Shown here: piece by piece, positions 42,310 through 53,929 of the stretch
Layout of the letters: every line of letters begins with the position of its first letter
Numbering within the stretch: the first letter of the stretch is position 1
Origin: Thiorhodovibrio frisius
GTDB lineage: Bacteria; Pseudomonadota; Gammaproteobacteria; Chromatiales; Chromatiaceae
Direction: 5' to 3'
NCBI RefSeq assembly: GCF_033954835.1
Contig: NZ_CP121471.1
Coordinates: forward strand, 4,644,501-4,708,500
DNA length: 64,000 nt
The notes under the pieces: model-generated
The model's database searches: none
What the model was told of the DNA's origin: nothing
What the model saw: the letters and a program-made list of their open reading frames with translations, nothing else
Made by a program: the position numbers and the translations under genes

Positions 42310-43545
42310 CTAAAGATCACCGCTCAGCCAAGAGCGGAATTTGTGCCAGGCACCACCGAGCCCCCGAGTGTCGCGATACTCGGGATGTGCCTCAAATCGA
42401 TGTTGCTTGGCGTAAATCAGCAGCCCCACGCCGCTAGCGTAGACAGGATCGCGCATGCGATCCTCAAGCCCGGTGAAATACTGGGGCACGCCGATGCGCA
42501 CCGGCATGCGGAACACATCCTCGGCCAGCTCCACCAGACCTTGCATCTTGGCGCTACCGCCGGTCAGGACCACACCGCCGGGGACCAGATCCTCGAAGCC
42601 GCTGCGGCGCAGTTCGCCCTGCAACAGGCCAAGCAACTCTTCGTAACGCGGCTCGACCACATTGGCTAGGGTGTGATGCGAGAGCTGGCGCGCGGGCCGG
42701 TCGCCAATACTCGGCACCTCAATATTGTCGCCGTCGGCGCTCTCGCCCTGAGCACAACCGTGATTGATCTTGATGGATTCGGCGTGATGAATGGGCGTGC
42801 GCAGCGCCACCGCGATGTCGTTGGTTACCTGATCGCCGGCTATGGGCACCACGGCTGTGTGGCGAATGGCGCCATCAGTAAATACGGCCATGTCGGTGGT
42901 GCCGCCACCCATGTCGATCAGGCAAACGCCGAGTTCTTTTTCATCTTCGGTGAGCACCGAGTAACTCGAACTGAGCTGATCAAGCACCAGATCATCGACT
43001 TCCAATCCGCAGCGACGAATGCACTTGACGATATTCTGCGCGGCACTGACCGCACCAGTGATGATGTGCACTCGCGCTTCCAGGCGCACACCGCACATCC
43101 CCACGGGCTCGCGGATACCTTCCTGATTGTCGATGATGAATTCCTGCGGCAGGATGTGGAGGATTTTCTGATCCGCTGGAATGGGCACGGCGCGGGCGGC
43201 GTCTATGACCCGGTCGATATCGCCCTGACCGACTTCATGCTCCTTGATGGCCGTGACTCCATCGGAATTGCGGCTACCGACATGGCTGCCAGAGATCCCG
43301 GCATGCACCGAATGAATCTCGCACCCGGCCATGAGTTCGGCCTCTTCGACCGCGCGTTGAATCGACTGCACCGTGGACTCGATATCCACCACCACGCCTT
43401 TCTTCAGGCCGCGTGACGGATGCAATCCAAGCCCGACAATCTCGATACTGTCATCGGCTTTAATCTCACCAACCAGGGCTGCCACCTTCGAGGTGCCAAT
43501 GTCGAGGCCGACTACCAAATTCTCTCTGCGTCTAGACATGATCAT
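42310..43545 (-). CDS. ftsA: Cell division protein FtsA
   Basis: An actin-like ATPase of about 411 residues that tethers FtsZ to the membrane. Conserved blocks are LVVGLDIGTSKVAALVGE, CLIDMGGGTTDMAVF and GGVVLTGGSAKMQGL. The C-terminus ends in an amphipathic-type helix (WHKFRSWLSG) as expected for membrane targeting. The frame opens at 43623 inside ftsQ, but ATG at 43545 or 43539 gives the normal N-terminus, and the gap to ftsQ is then only 5-11 bp. Confidence 0.97.
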   Translation of the reverse strand: MIMSRRRENLVVGLDIGTSKVAALVGEIKADDSIEIVGLGLHPSRGLKKGVVVDIESTVQSIQRAVEEAELMAGCEIHSVHAGISGSHVGSRNSDGVTAIKEHEVGQGDIDRVIDAARAVPIPADQKILHILPQEFIIDNQEGIREPVGMCGVRLEARVHIITGAVSAAQNIVKCIRRCGLEVDDLVLDQLSSSYSVLTEDEKELGVCLIDMGGGTTDMAVFTDGAIRHTAVVPIAGDQVTNDIAVALRTPIHHAESIKINHGCAQGESADGDNIEVPSIGDRPARQLSHHTLANVVEPRYEELLGLLQGELRRSGFEDLVPGGVVLTGGSAKMQGLVELAEDVFRMPVRIGVPQYFTGLEDRMRDPVYASGVGLLIYAKQHRFEAHPEYRDTRGLGGAWHKFRSWLSGDL

Positions 43546-43550
43546 GTGCT

Positions 43551-44390
43551 CTATCGCTGTTCGTTGACTGCTGCCATACGTTTTCCCTGGGCCTGGAAAT
43601 CGCTCTCCTTGTCGGTGCGCCAACGCACCGCGAGGCCATTGCTATAGCGCAGATCAATGCGCTCTGGTACCGCCACCGCCTCGATGCGTGGAAACGCCGT
43701 CAACAACCGGGCAAGGCGCTGATCGAGTTGCTCGGTGCCGAAATGCAACACCGGCCCACCCAACAACTCCAGGGTCCAGTCGCCACGCCGGTCACGTCCC
43801 AGAGCGTCGATCAGCAGGCCCAGGTCGGCGAGGCGCGGCTGCCACTGCAGCAAGCGGTCAACCACCTCTGCGGCAAGCGCATCCGGACCCGACAGACGTG
43901 GCAGCCCGGCCGGAACCCGACGGTCCTGCGGGTGAAAAATCACCCCCTCGCGGGTGACCAGCCCGTCTTCACCCCAGCGGGCAACTGCTTCGTGCTCACT
44001 AACCTTTAGAATCAGCCGATCCGGCCACACCCGTCGCAAGCTCGCGCCGCGCACCCAGGGCAATGCCTCGACCTGCTCGCGCAGGGCTTCAAGATCCTGT
44101 GACAGGATGCCGCCGGTCAGATGACTGGCCACCTGCTCTTGCAACGCCTGGCGCGAGAGACTACGCATCTCTCCGTCCACGGTAATGACCCGAATCGGCA
44201 ACACCCGCGGCTCCCACTCCGCCGCCAACCACAGGGTCGCCGCCAGCGCGATGATCAGCGACAGCGCCACAAACAGACGCACCAGCAGCGTCTCGGTACT
44301 GGTTCCCAAACGCATCGGGCGGCTGGGCGAGTCGCGCCTGAGCGTGGCTGCGATCAGGCTGTAGTACTTGGGATCAGCAGGATTGACCAT
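43551..44390 (-). CDS. ftsQ: Cell division protein FtsQ
   Basis: A 279-residue bitopic protein. A cytoplasmic N-terminus of about 35 residues and one transmembrane helix (LFVALSLIIALAATLWLAA) precede the periplasmic POTRA region (LPIRVITVDGEM, QVEALPWVRGASLRRVWPD) and the FtsQ beta domain (DALGRDRRGDWTLELLGG). It organises the FtsQLB complex at midcell. It sits between ddl and ftsA with gaps of 11 bp and a few bases. Confidence 0.95.
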   Translation of the reverse strand: MVNPADPKYYSLIAATLRRDSPSRPMRLGTSTETLLVRLFVALSLIIALAATLWLAAEWEPRVLPIRVITVDGEMRSLSRQALQEQVASHLTGGILSQDLEALREQVEALPWVRGASLRRVWPDRLILKVSEHEAVARWGEDGLVTREGVIFHPQDRRVPAGLPRLSGPDALAAEVVDRLLQWQPRLADLGLLIDALGRDRRGDWTLELLGGPVLHFGTEQLDQRLARLLTAFPRIEAVAVPERIDLRYSNGLAVRWRTDKESDFQAQGKRMAAVNEQR

Positions 44391-44401
44391 GAGTGTCTTG
44401 G

Positions 44402-45319
44402 TTACAGGCTGGTCCGCAGAATGCGCGCGACCAAATCGGTAAAATCCATCCCCCGAGCGGCCGCCGCCATGGGCACCAGGCTATGGTCGGTCATGCCAGG
44501 GACTGTATTGACTTCGAGCAAGCGCGGCTGGCCTGCACTATCGAGCATAAAATCCACCCGCCCCCAGCCGGTTGCGCCTACGGCCTCGAAAGCGCGCAGA
44601 CAGAGCGCACCATATTCGGCTTCGCGGTCCGCCGGCAGACCGCAGGGGCACAAATAGCTGGTGGTATCGGCTTGGTACTTGGCCTCAAAGTCATAGAAAG
44701 CATTTGGCGTTTCCAGCCGAATCAAGGGCAGTGCCTCGCCGTCAAGAATGGCGCAGGTGTACTCGGCGCCACTGAGCCAGGTCTCGGCGATGACCTCGGT
44801 ATCGAAGGCGGCGGCGGCCTGATAGGCATCTGCCAACTCCTGAGGCGAATCGGCCCGAGCCATGCCCAGGCTTGACCCTTCCCGCGCGGGTTTAATCATC
44901 AACGGAAAGCCCAGCCCGGCCGCGACATCCAGGTCTCGCTGCGAGCGCAACACCACGAACCCAGCCGTCGGCAGGTCGCCGCCAGCCCAGACCATTTTTG
45001 TGCGCACCTTGTCCATGCCGATGGCCGAACCAAGCACGCCAGATCCGGTGTAAGGCATGCCAAGCGTCTCAAGTGCTCCCTGAATCCGACCATCCTCGCC
45101 ACCGCGCCCGTGCAGGATGATGAAAGCGCGGTCAAAACCGCCGCGATCAAGTCGCTCAAGCACCCGCTCGTCCGGGTCGATTTCATGCGCATCCACGCCA
45201 AGCGCAAGCAGCGCCTGCAGCACGGCAGCACCGCTTTTCAGTGAAATCGCCCGTTCCGCCGAGCGCCCGCCCATCAGGACCGCGACCTTGCCGAAGCGCA
45301 CGGCATCAGTAGCCTTCAT
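44402..45319 (-). CDS. ddl: D-alanine--D-alanine ligase
   Basis: A 305-residue ATP-grasp ligase making D-Ala-D-Ala for the peptidoglycan stem. It shows LMGGRSAERAISLKSG, HGRGGEDGRIQGALE, MIKPAREGSSLGM and a C-terminal EVNTVPGMTDHSLVPMAA block. The length fits the DdlB type found inside dcw clusters. Its start overlaps the murB stop by four bases (ATGA). Confidence 0.96.
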   Translation of the reverse strand: MKATDAVRFGKVAVLMGGRSAERAISLKSGAAVLQALLALGVDAHEIDPDERVLERLDRGGFDRAFIILHGRGGEDGRIQGALETLGMPYTGSGVLGSAIGMDKVRTKMVWAGGDLPTAGFVVLRSQRDLDVAAGLGFPLMIKPAREGSSLGMARADSPQELADAYQAAAAFDTEVIAETWLSGAEYTCAILDGEALPLIRLETPNAFYDFEAKYQADTTSYLCPCGLPADREAEYGALCLRAFEAVGATGWGRVDFMLDSAGQPRLLEVNTVPGMTDHSLVPMAAAARGMDFTDLVARILRTSL

Positions 45320-46221
45320 AGCTGCTCACCTCCGACGCGATGCACCTCGGGAACCAGCCGGATGCCATGGTGTTGTTCAACGACGTCCTGCACATGCTCA
45401 ATCAGTGCAAGAATGTCTGCGGCACTGGCTTTGCCACCATTGATGATGAAATTCGCATGCTTCTGCGACACTAGGGCACCCCCGATACTGAATCCCTTAA
45501 GACCAGCACTGTCGATCAGACGAGCCGCCCGATCACCCGGCGGATTTCGAAACACCGAACCGCAGTTGGCGCTCCCTGTGGGCTGAGTGGCTGCCCGCTG
45601 CGCGAGCAGTTCTTTGATCCAGTTAGCGCCGACTTCCGGATCGCCCGGCACTAGGCGCAACTCAGCAGACAAAAACCATTCCCCCGGCGGTCCCTGCACC
45701 GAGCGGTAGCCGACCTTGAAATCCTGTGGTTCGCGCTCGCGCATCTGCCCACTGCGATCAATGGTCTTCACCCGGCTGACAAAGTCCCAGGTCTCCCCAC
45801 TCCAGGCACCGGCATTCATCGCCAGCGCTCCGCCGATGGTGCCGGGAATCCCGGCCAGAAATTCAATGCCCGCCAGACCCTGACGCACCGCATAGCGCGC
45901 GGCCTTGGCGCTCGCAACCCCGGCCTGAACGCGCAGGCGCTCGGGACCAATACGTACCATCTCGTTCAGGCAGCCCTGGGTCTGGATCACAGTGCCGGCA
46001 AAGCCTGCGTCATCCACCAGCAGGTTGCTGCCCAAACCCAGCCACAACAGCGGCTCTTGCGTATCGAGCCCGCGCAGAAAAACCGCCAGATCTTCAGCGT
46101 CCGCGGGGCGGTAAAAGCGCGCGGCCGGCCCACCGACGCGCCAGGTCGTGTGCCTGGACAGCGGCTCATTGAGCCTTACTTCGCCGCGCAAGGGGATGCG
46201 TTCGGTGAGACTCTCGCTCAT
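45316..46221 (-). CDS. murB: UDP-N-acetylenolpyruvoylglucosamine reductase
   Basis: A 301-residue FAD enzyme that reduces UDP-GlcNAc-enolpyruvate to UDP-MurNAc. FAD-binding motifs [19 protein letters not shown] and [17 protein letters not shown] are present, with [12 protein letters not shown] containing the catalytic serine and [15 protein letters not shown] at the C-terminus. The length is nearer the shorter type II MurB enzymes than the 342-residue E. coli protein. It overlaps both murC and ddl by ATGA junctions. Confidence 0.95.
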   Translation of the reverse strand: MSESLTERIPLRGEVRLNEPLSRHTTWRVGGPAARFYRPADAEDLAVFLRGLDTQEPLLWLGLGSNLLVDDAGFAGTVIQTQGCLNEMVRIGPERLRVQAGVASAKAARYAVRQGLAGIEFLAGIPGTIGGALAMNAGAWSGETWDFVSRVKTIDRSGQMREREPQDFKVGYRSVQGPPGEWFLSAELRLVPGDPEVGANWIKELLAQRAATQPTGSANCGSVFRNPPGDRAARLIDSAGLKGFSIGGALVSQKHANFIINGGKASAADILALIEHVQDVVEQHHGIRLVPEVHRVGGEQL

Positions 46222-47711
46222 GTCCCCTCCACCGGCGATGACTCGCCAGCCAGCACTTGCGGCAGGCGCGCGGCCAGCGCGCCAATGTCGCCGGCACCAC
46301 TGACTAGCACCATGTCGCCGTCTTCGAGCAGATGCATCAGCACCCCGGGCACTTCGTCAAGCTCGGAGACAAACACCGGGTCCACCTGACCACGGGCGCG
46401 AACGGAGCGACTCAGGCTGCGCCCGTCGGCGCCGGGCAGCGGTTGCTCGCCCGCCGGGTAAACTTCGCACAGCACCAGCACATCGACGCTCGAAAGTACC
46501 TGGGCGAAATCCTCGAACTGTTCGAGAGTGCGCGAATAGCGATGCGGCTGGAACACCAGCAACAGACGCCGGCCGGGCCAGCCCTGACGGATGGCCGTCA
46601 GGGTCGCCGCCAGCTCGCGCGGGTGATGACCATAGTCATCCACCAGTGTGACCTGATCGCCTGCCGGCCTGGTGATTTCACTCACCACAAATCTCCGACC
46701 AATGCCCTGAAACTGCGCCAGCGCAGTTTGAATCGCCTCAGGCGGAACCTGATGCTCCAGCGCCACCGCAATGGCAGCAAGGGCGTTCAGCACGTTGTGC
46801 TGACCCGGAAGATTCAGCTCGATTGGCAGATCAAGCCCTGACTCTCGATCCTGCACGCGAAAACCCATGCGCGCGCCCTGAGGGCAAATATCGAGCGCCC
46901 GCAGATCAGCGCCGGCGCCTGTGCCATAGGTACGCACCGGGCGGGCAACTTCTGACTGCACCGCCGCGACTTCGGGATCATCGGCGCAGAGCACGGCGAG
47001 ACCATAGAAAGGTAGATGGTGCAGAAACTCAACGAAGGTCGCGCGCAGCCGGGAAAAATCGTTGCCATAGGTGATCATGTGATCGGCATCGATATTGGTC
47101 ACCACGGCCATCATCGGCTGCAACAGCAGGAAGGAAGCATCGCTCTCGTCGGCCTCGGCAATCAGGAATTTGCTGCTACCAAGCCGGGCGTGACTGCCGG
47201 CACTGTTTAGCAGACCGCCAATCACAAAGGTCGGGTCCAGACCTGCTTCGCCGAGAATACTGGCGATCAAACTGGTGGTGGTAGTCTTGCCATGGGTCCC
47301 GGCCACGGCCACCCCGTAGTAAAAGCGCATCAGCTCGGCCAGCATCTCGGCGCGGCGCACAATGGGCAAACGCGCCGCGCGGGCAGCTTCGATTTCCGGG
47401 TTGTCGACATCAATGGCCGAGGACACCACCACGGCATCCACTCCACGCACCTGATCCGCGCGATGGCCAATGAACACCGCCGCGCCCAAGCGCTCTAGGC
47501 GCTCGGTTACAGCGCCACGACGGCGATCAGAGCCCTGCACCTGATAGCCCAAGGTCAACAGCAGCTCGGCAATTCCGCTCATGCCGGCACCGCCGATGCC
47601 GACGAAATGCAGCCGCCGGATGCGCCCCATGCTGGCGGCACTATGCGAGTGATCCATAGTAGGCTGATCGATGAGGATCGAACCCTGCGTGATGGAAGCT
47701 GGCCGACTCAT
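46218..47711 (-). CDS. murC: UDP-N-acetylmuramate--L-alanine ligase
   Basis: A 497-residue Mur ligase adding the first L-Ala to UDP-MurNAc. It has the N-terminal nucleotide-fold motif [18 protein letters not shown], the ATP-binding [16 protein letters not shown], and [14 protein letters not shown] plus FQPHRYSRT. The first 25 residues are a non-conserved extension; a later start near MGRIRRLHF is possible. It overlaps murG and murB by ATGA junctions. Confidence 0.96.
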   Translation of the reverse strand: MSRPASITQGSILIDQPTMDHSHSAASMGRIRRLHFVGIGGAGMSGIAELLLTLGYQVQGSDRRRGAVTERLERLGAAVFIGHRADQVRGVDAVVVSSAIDVDNPEIEAARAARLPIVRRAEMLAELMRFYYGVAVAGTHGKTTTTSLIASILGEAGLDPTFVIGGLLNSAGSHARLGSSKFLIAEADESDASFLLLQPMMAVVTNIDADHMITYGNDFSRLRATFVEFLHHLPFYGLAVLCADDPEVAAVQSEVARPVRTYGTGAGADLRALDICPQGARMGFRVQDRESGLDLPIELNLPGQHNVLNALAAIAVALEHQVPPEAIQTALAQFQGIGRRFVVSEITRPAGDQVTLVDDYGHHPRELAATLTAIRQGWPGRRLLLVFQPHRYSRTLEQFEDFAQVLSSVDVLVLCEVYPAGEQPLPGADGRSLSRSVRARGQVDPVFVSELDEVPGVLMHLLEDGDMVLVSGAGDIGALAARLPQVLAGESSPVEGT

Positions 47712-48799
47712 GACGCGACGAGCTCCATGCAGGCATCGGCGATGCGCGCGGCGGCAGAGGGCTGCGCTTTGGCGCGCGCGGCCTCGGCCATTTTCAGGCG
47801 GATGGCTGGGTCAGTCAGCAGCATTTTCAGCGGCTCGACCAAGGTTTCCGCACTCAGGTCCGACTCCAACAACAGCTTGGCCGCACCCGCGCGCACCAGA
47901 TATTCGGCATTGCCAACCTGATGATCGTCCACCGCATAGGGAAAGGGCACAAAGATGGCCGGCACTCCCACTGCGGCGATTTCTGCCACCGTCAGCGCGC
48001 CCGCGCGGCAAATCATCAGATCCGCCCAGGCATAAGCCTCGGCCATGTCCGCGACAAAGGGCTGGATATCAGCCTGCACGCCAGCATCCCCGTACGCCTG
48101 CCGGGCCAACTCCAGCGTGCGCTCACCGGCTTGATGGCGCACTTCGGGGCGCAACTCCTCGGGCAACCGCGCCAGCGCCTGAGGCACCATTTGGTTCAAA
48201 GCCCGCGCCCCCAGCGAACCGCCGAGCACAAAGAGCCGCACTCGATGTCCGTCTTCTGCCAGGCGACCTGCCCAACGCTCGATCGGCGTCGGCAATGCGG
48301 CAATCTCCGCGCGCACCGGATTACCGCTGGCCACAGCCGCACGCGCCGGCGGAAAACTCCCGGGGAAGCCCTCGAACACCCGGTCGGCTAGGCGCGCGAG
48401 CCATTGATTGGTCATGCCCGGCACGCTGTTTTGTTCTTGAATCACCAGTCTGCGGCCCTGCCGCCAGGCCATGAGCCCGCCGGGACCAGAAACAAAACCG
48501 CCCATGCCGAGCACCAGATCAGGCGCACGTCGACGCAGCACCTCAGCGGCCTCGCGCAGTGCCACTGTCAATCGCCAGGGCGCCATGGCAAGCGTCTTGA
48601 AACCTTTGCCACGCAGACCCTGAACCTGTAGCCATTCGATCTCAAAGCCCTGTTCAGGCACCAGGCGCGCTTCCAGCCCGGCGCGGGTGCCCATCCAGAA
48701 AATTTCAGCGCCGCGCGCGCGCAATGCGTGCGCCACTGCCAGCGCAGGGAACACATGGCCGCCGGTGCCACCGGCCATCACGGCTATGCGCGGCGCCAT
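47708..48799 (-). CDS. murG: Lipid II synthase MurG (GlcNAc transferase)
   Basis: A 363-residue GT28 glycosyltransferase that turns lipid I into lipid II at the inner face of the membrane. It shows [48 protein letters not shown] and [20 protein letters not shown]. Its start lies within the end of ftsW (16-bp overlap), with AGGA seven bases upstream, indicating translational coupling. Confidence 0.97.
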   Translation of the reverse strand: MAPRIAVMAGGTGGHVFPALAVAHALRARGAEIFWMGTRAGLEARLVPEQGFEIEWLQVQGLRGKGFKTLAMAPWRLTVALREAAEVLRRRAPDLVLGMGGFVSGPGGLMAWRQGRRLVIQEQNSVPGMTNQWLARLADRVFEGFPGSFPPARAAVASGNPVRAEIAALPTPIERWAGRLAEDGHRVRLFVLGGSLGARALNQMVPQALARLPEELRPEVRHQAGERTLELARQAYGDAGVQADIQPFVADMAEAYAWADLMICRAGALTVAEIAAVGVPAIFVPFPYAVDDHQVGNAEYLVRAGAAKLLLESDLSAETLVEPLKMLLTDPAIRLKMAEAARAKAQPSAAARIADACMELVAS

Positions 48800-50034
48800 T
48801 GGGAGGTTCCTGTCGGTTTGGGTTCCTGCGCCTTACGGCGCAGCTCGGCATCAAGGCGCAGCAGCATTGCCGCACTCATCATGGCGACGATGATGGAATT
48901 GCTGCCATAACTCATAAAGGGCAAGGTCAGCCCCTTGGTCGGCAGCAGCCCGGTGTTGACGCCGGCATTGACGAACGCCTGAATGCCGATCAGCAGGCCA
49001 ATGCCATGGGCCACATAAGAGGCAAACTCCTCACCCATCTCCCGTGCCCGCGCTCCGATGGCCAAGGCGCGCCAAGTGACGAAGCCCAGCACGACGATGA
49101 CGACAGCAAAGCCGACAAAACCCAGTTCCTCACCGATCACGGCGAGCAGAAAATCGGTATGTGCCTCGGGCAGGAAATACTGTTTCTGAATCCCATTGCC
49201 GAGCCCGACGCCGAGCCACTCCCCGCGCCCCAGCGCAATCAGCGCCTGACTGAGCTGATAACCGCTGTTGAAGGGATCAGCGAAAGGTTTCATGAATGAG
49301 GTCACCCGCACAAGCCTGTAGGGCTCGAACAGGACCAATGCCACCAGGGCCATGGACACCAGGGCGATCAGCACCACAAAATGCTTCAGGGGCGCGCCAC
49401 CCAGAAACAGCAGCCCGAGCACTGTCGCCAACAACACGGCGGCGGTGCCAAAATCCGGCTGTGCCATCACCATAGCGCCGGCGGCACCAAGCAGCAGCAG
49501 TGGACTTAGCACGTGGCGCACTTCCAGCCCCGCAGCCAGGGGGCACCGCACCAGATAGCCGGCCAGATAGACCACTGCGAAGAGCTTGACCAGTTCTGAG
49601 GGCTGCAAGTTAAAACCGGCCAGGCGAATCCAGCGCGTGGCCCCGTTAACGCTGTAACCCAGCCCAGGAATCAGCACCAGCAACAGCAGCCCCATACCGC
49701 CGAGCAGCAGCCAGAGACCGGCACGCTGCCAGAAAGCCACCGGTAGACACCAGCAGACAAAACCGGCCACCGCGCCCAGACCCAGCGCCGTGGCATGCCG
49801 GTAGAGATAGTAGAGCGGCTCGTTATGCGGCGGCTGGGCACCGATAGGCATGGACGCCGAGGCCACCATTACAAAGCCCAGTCCCAGCAAAAATATCACC
49901 GCCAGCAGCAAGGGATAATCGATCGGCGCCAGGGTTGCGCCCACGCGCGTATGCCAACTGCGCGGCATGCGCGGCATGCGCTCGAGCGCGACCAAGGCAG
50001 TGCCTGGGATTGCGGCACTCTCATGCGCCGTCAT
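48784..50034 (-). CDS. ftsW: Peptidoglycan glycosyltransferase FtsW (SEDS family)
   Basis: A 416-residue protein with about ten transmembrane helices. SEDS motifs include ATRWIRLAGFNLQPSELVKL, AQPDFGTAAVLLATVLGLLF, EAHTDFLLAVIGEELGFVG and GLTLPFMSYGSNSI. The N-terminal 35 residues are a soluble extension before helix 1. It polymerises glycan strands at the septum together with the transpeptidase FtsI. Its start overlaps the murD stop by ATGA. Confidence 0.96.
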   Translation of the reverse strand: MTAHESAAIPGTALVALERMPRMPRSWHTRVGATLAPIDYPLLLAVIFLLGLGFVMVASASMPIGAQPPHNEPLYYLYRHATALGLGAVAGFVCWCLPVAFWQRAGLWLLLGGMGLLLLVLIPGLGYSVNGATRWIRLAGFNLQPSELVKLFAVVYLAGYLVRCPLAAGLEVRHVLSPLLLLGAAGAMVMAQPDFGTAAVLLATVLGLLFLGGAPLKHFVVLIALVSMALVALVLFEPYRLVRVTSFMKPFADPFNSGYQLSQALIALGRGEWLGVGLGNGIQKQYFLPEAHTDFLLAVIGEELGFVGFAVVIVVLGFVTWRALAIGARAREMGEEFASYVAHGIGLLIGIQAFVNAGVNTGLLPTKGLTLPFMSYGSNSIIVAMMSAAMLLRLDAELRRKAQEPKPTGTSQWRRA

Positions 50035-51449
50035 GGGGCCACCCCCAGCACTGCCTCGGCAAACACCCGGCCGCGATGGCGGTAGTCGGTAAACATATCA
50101 AAGCTGGCGCAGGCCGGAGACAAGAGCACCGCATCACCGGGCTGCGCCAGTTTGGCACTGCGGGCGACAGCAGCGTTCATGTCCAAGGCTGTTTCCACCG
50201 GCAAGCCGGCTGGTGCGATTGCTTCAATCAGGGGCGCATCCCGGCCGATCAGTACCAGTGCGCGCGCGCATTGCGCCAGCGCAGGCGTCAGTGGAGAAAA
50301 ATCGGCGCCCTTGCCATCACCGCCCGCAATCAAAACCACCTTGCCCGCGCCCGCTAGGTCGCGCGCAACACCCTGGAGTGCCGCGATGGTCGCACCCGGA
50401 TTGGTGCCCTTGGAGTCATCAATCCAACGCACGCCACTGGCCTCGGCAACCAGGACGCAACGATGAGGAAGGCCAGGGAATTCCGCTACGGCCGCGCGCA
50501 TGGGTTCCAGTGGCAGCCCAAACAGATCGCCCAGCGCGAGCGCAGCCAGCGCATTGGCGAGATTGTGCGCGCCAGCCATGCGCACTTCGCGCGCGGGGAA
50601 CAACGCCTGGCTACCGCGACCGATCCAAAGCTCCGCTGCGTCATCGCCCGCGCCTGGCAGCAAGCCCCAATCATCCTCCCGCTCGGGTTGCCCCAGGCCG
50701 AAACTGACCTGCTTGGGCACATTGACGACCAGATCGCGCGAGGCGACATCATCGCGATTGACCACGGCGGCCTGGGCACCCTGGAAGATGCGCTGCTTGG
50801 CGCTCGCATAGGCGGCCAGATCTGGGTAACGATCCAGATGATCGGCCGAGAGATTGAGCAAAGCCGCCGCTTGCGGGTGCAGCGACGCCGTCGTTTCGAG
50901 CTGGAAGCTGGAGAGCTCCAGCACATAGAGGTCGATATTGGGTGCAAGCAAGTCGAGCGCCGGGGTTCCGAGATTGCCACCGACCGCCACCTTAAGGCCC
51001 GCATCGCGCGCCATCTGCCCAAGCAACTCGGTGACCGTACTCTTGCCATTGGAGCCGGTAATGGCCAGCACGGGCGCCGGCACTGAGTGAGTAAAAAGCT
51101 CAATATCGCCGCAAATTGGAATATCGCGCCCGCCGAGATAGGGCTTGATGGCTTGCAGCGACACCCCTGGACTGATCACGATCTGCTCGGCGACGGCAAA
51201 GGCGCTCGCGTCCCAGCCGCCGAGCATGATGGCAACATCGGGAAATTCCTCGCTCAGGGCTTCGGCCGCCGGCGGCTTGTCGCGGCTGTCGGTGACGGCC
51301 ACACGGCAACCGATGCTGGTCAAATAGCGCACGCACGAAAGCCCCGTGACCCCCAAACCAACCACCAGTACCCGGGCGCCCGAAAGCTCCGGCAAGGTCG
51401 CGATTCTGGGCCCCATGCTGGACCCAATGTTGGGGGTATAGGCGTTCAT
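50031..51449 (-). CDS. murD: UDP-N-acetylmuramoylalanine--D-glutamate ligase
   Basis: A 472-residue Mur ligase adding D-Glu. It has [17 protein letters not shown] near the N-terminus, the ATP loop [37 protein letters not shown] and [13 protein letters not shown]. About 25 residues before the first beta strand are an extension relative to E. coli MurD; internal starts are possible. It overlaps mraY and ftsW by ATGA junctions. Confidence 0.96.
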   Translation of the reverse strand: MNAYTPNIGSSMGPRIATLPELSGARVLVVGLGVTGLSCVRYLTSIGCRVAVTDSRDKPPAAEALSEEFPDVAIMLGGWDASAFAVAEQIVISPGVSLQAIKPYLGGRDIPICGDIELFTHSVPAPVLAITGSNGKSTVTELLGQMARDAGLKVAVGGNLGTPALDLLAPNIDLYVLELSSFQLETTASLHPQAAALLNLSADHLDRYPDLAAYASAKQRIFQGAQAAVVNRDDVASRDLVVNVPKQVSFGLGQPEREDDWGLLPGAGDDAAELWIGRGSQALFPAREVRMAGAHNLANALAALALGDLFGLPLEPMRAAVAEFPGLPHRCVLVAEASGVRWIDDSKGTNPGATIAALQGVARDLAGAGKVVLIAGGDGKGADFSPLTPALAQCARALVLIGRDAPLIEAIAPAGLPVETALDMNAAVARSAKLAQPGDAVLLSPACASFDMFTDYRHRGRVFAEAVLGVAP

Positions 51450-52528
51450 CGAATCTTCAGACTCGCCAGGCCAATCAAGACCAGAATCACGGTGACAATC
51501 CAGAAGCGCACGATCACCCGCGGCTCGGGCCAGCCCTTAAGCTCGTAGTGATGATGCAGGGGCGCCATGCGGAAAATGCGTTTGCCAGTCAGCTTGAAGC
51601 TGGCCACCTGCAGCATCACCGACAGGGTCTCAAGCACGAAAATCCCGCCCATGATGAAGAGCACCAGTTCCTGCTTTGCCACCACGGCAACGGCGCCGAG
51701 CGCGGCACCCAGGGCCAAGGCGCCAACATCGCCCATGAAAACCTGCGCTGGGTAGGTGTTGAACCACAGAAAACCGAGACCGGAACCGACCAGGGCACCG
51801 CAAAAGATCACCACCTCCCCGACCTGAGGGATGTGGGGAATCTTGAGGTAATTGGCGATTTCGGCATGGCCAGCCGCATAAACCATGATGCCGAGCCCGC
51901 CGGCCACCAGCACCGCCGGCAGCACCGCCAGGCCATCAAGGCCATCGGTGAGATTCACCGCATTGCTCGCCCCGACTATGACTAGGTAAGCAAAGACAAT
52001 GAACAGCGGCCCGAGTTGAATGGCCACATTCTTGAGATAAGGCACCAGCAGCTCGGTCTCGTGCGGGCTCGTCGCGGTGTAGTAGAGATAACAAGCCGCA
52101 GCCAGCCCAAAGAGCGTCTGCAACAGGTATTTGTAGCGCGCGGGTAGTCCACGCGAGTCGCGCAGCACCAGCTTGCGGTAATCATCGATAAAGCCGATGG
52201 CGCCGAAGGCCAGGGTGGTCAGCAGCACAACCCAGACGAAACGATTGGACAAGTCCGCCCACAGCAAGGTGCTGATAGCAATAGCGACCAGCATCAGGGT
52301 GCCACCCATGGTGGGGGTACCGGCTTTTGAGAGATGGCTGCTCGGCCCATCATCGCGCACCACCTGACCAACTTTGTAACTGCTGAGCCAGCGGATCAGT
52401 GGCCGGCCAACCAAAAGGGCAATGGACAGTGCCGTCAGCACGCCCAGAATGCCGCGCAGCGTCAAGTAGCGGAATACAAAAAACCCGGAGTAAAACTGCG
52501 TCAGCCAGTCGGTCAACAGCAACAGCAT
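51446..52528 (-). CDS. mraY: Phospho-N-acetylmuramoyl-pentapeptide-transferase
   Basis: A 360-residue enzyme, the standard length, with about ten transmembrane helices. It makes lipid I from UDP-MurNAc-pentapeptide and undecaprenyl phosphate. It carries [18 protein letters not shown] with paired aspartates, [16 protein letters not shown] and the histidine-rich [17 protein letters not shown]. It begins one base after the murF stop and overlaps murD by ATGA. Confidence 0.97.
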   Translation of the reverse strand: MLLLLTDWLTQFYSGFFVFRYLTLRGILGVLTALSIALLVGRPLIRWLSSYKVGQVVRDDGPSSHLSKAGTPTMGGTLMLVAIAISTLLWADLSNRFVWVVLLTTLAFGAIGFIDDYRKLVLRDSRGLPARYKYLLQTLFGLAAACYLYYTATSPHETELLVPYLKNVAIQLGPLFIVFAYLVIVGASNAVNLTDGLDGLAVLPAVLVAGGLGIMVYAAGHAEIANYLKIPHIPQVGEVVIFCGALVGSGLGFLWFNTYPAQVFMGDVGALALGAALGAVAVVAKQELVLFIMGGIFVLETLSVMLQVASFKLTGKRIFRMAPLHHHYELKGWPEPRVIVRFWIVTVILVLIGLASLKIR

Positions 52529-52529
52529 C

Positions 52530-53927
52530 TCAGTTCGCCTCCAAGTTCATCGCGAGTCCATCCATCTTTCCACCGGTGCACAGGGCATCGGCAATGCGGT
52601 CCATGCCAGCGAGACGAGAGCCTTTCACCAACACGACATCATCGGGTTGCAGTGTCCCCTTTAGCGCCCGCAGCAATTCGGCCTGAGTCGCGAATGCCGC
52701 ACCCTGATCGCCGAAGGCTGAAGCCGCTTTGCCAGCCAGATCACCAACCGCAAACAAGCGCTCCACCCCAGCATCAAGCGCCCGCCTGCCCATGTCGGCA
52801 TGCAGCTTCGCACTCTCAGGCCCAAGCTCGCCGAAATCCCCAAGCACCAGCAGGTGGCGACCAGGCAAGTCCACCAGCACATCCACCGCCGCCGCCAGCG
52901 AATCCGGGTTGGCGTTATAGCTGTCGTCGATCAGACGCACCCCCTCGGCGGTGCGACGCGGTTGCAGGCGCCGCGCGACCGGTTGCAACAAGGCGAGCCC
53001 ATGGGCGATGGCATCCACTGGCAGGTCCAAGGCCAGTGCCAGCGCCATTGCTGCCAAGGCATTATTCACATTGTGTCGCCCAGCAAGACCTAGCCCGATT
53101 TCCCACGGCTTATCCTGCCCGGGCAGCCAGGCATCGAACAGGGTGCGAAAGCCGTCCTGGTCCCAGCGGGTGCGGATAGAATCCGGGTCTGCCCGCAGCT
53201 CGGCCCCCGGTCCGGTGCCAAAGGAAATGCGGCGACACGTGCCGGCTAACTCTTGCCACAAAGGCGTCCAGGGCACATCGGCCATGAACGCAAAGGTGCC
53301 ATCCGCACCCAGGCCCGAGGCGATCTCACCCTTGGCGCGCGCGACCCCTTCAAGGCTGCCGAAGCCTTCCAGATGGGCGCGCCCGGCATTGGTAATGACC
53401 GCCACATCGGGTGCGGCGATGCCGCTCAGATAGCCGATCTCGCCATGATGATTGGCACCCATTTCCAAGATCAGAAACGCCTCATCGCGCGCCGCGAGCA
53501 GGGTCAGCGGCATGCCGATGGCATTATTGAGGTTGCCTGCGGTGGCGCGGGTGGCCCCGACCTGACGGCAGATGGCCGCAGTCATTTCCTTACAGGTGGT
53601 CTTGCCATTGCTGCCGGTGATGGCGATGACCCTGCCTTTGAAACGCGCCCGCCAAGCTGCCGCCAACCGCCCGAGTCCTTGCAGCGGATCATCAACAATC
53701 CATTGCGGCAGATCGACGGCGACCGGGCGACTCACCATGGCGGCCACCGCGCCGCGCTCGGCCGCCGTGGCAACATAGGCGTGGCCGTCGAAACGCTCGC
53801 CGCTCAGCGCCACAAACAGCTTGCCCTGGCAGTCTTGACGGCTATCGGTGGTCACGCCATCGAACGCAAGGTCAGCGCCTTCAAGCCGACCGCCAGCGCT
53901 TGCCGTCGCCTGCGCAAGAGTCCACAT
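52530..53927 (-). CDS. murF: UDP-N-acetylmuramoyl-tripeptide--D-alanyl-D-alanine ligase
   Basis: A 465-residue Mur ligase adding the D-Ala-D-Ala made by Ddl. It has [23 protein letters not shown] loop [31 protein letters not shown] and [17 protein letters not shown]. The frame is open to 53948, but ATG at 53927 with a perfect GGAGGG site overlapping the murE end is clearly the start; murE ends at 53930, two bases earlier in transcription. Confidence 0.96.
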   Translation of the reverse strand: MWTLAQATASAGGRLEGADLAFDGVTTDSRQDCQGKLFVALSGERFDGHAYVATAAERGAVAAMVSRPVAVDLPQWIVDDPLQGLGRLAAAWRARFKGRVIAITGSNGKTTCKEMTAAICRQVGATRATAGNLNNAIGMPLTLLAARDEAFLILEMGANHHGEIGYLSGIAAPDVAVITNAGRAHLEGFGSLEGVARAKGEIASGLGADGTFAFMADVPWTPLWQELAGTCRRISFGTGPGAELRADPDSIRTRWDQDGFRTLFDAWLPGQDKPWEIGLGLAGRHNVNNALAAMALALALDLPVDAIAHGLALLQPVARRLQPRRTAEGVRLIDDSYNANPDSLAAAVDVLVDLPGRHLLVLGDFGELGPESAKLHADMGRRALDAGVERLFAVGDLAGKAASAFGDQGAAFATQAELLRALKGTLQPDDVVLVKGSRLAGMDRIADALCTGGKMDGLAMNLEAN

Positions 53928-53929
53928 GC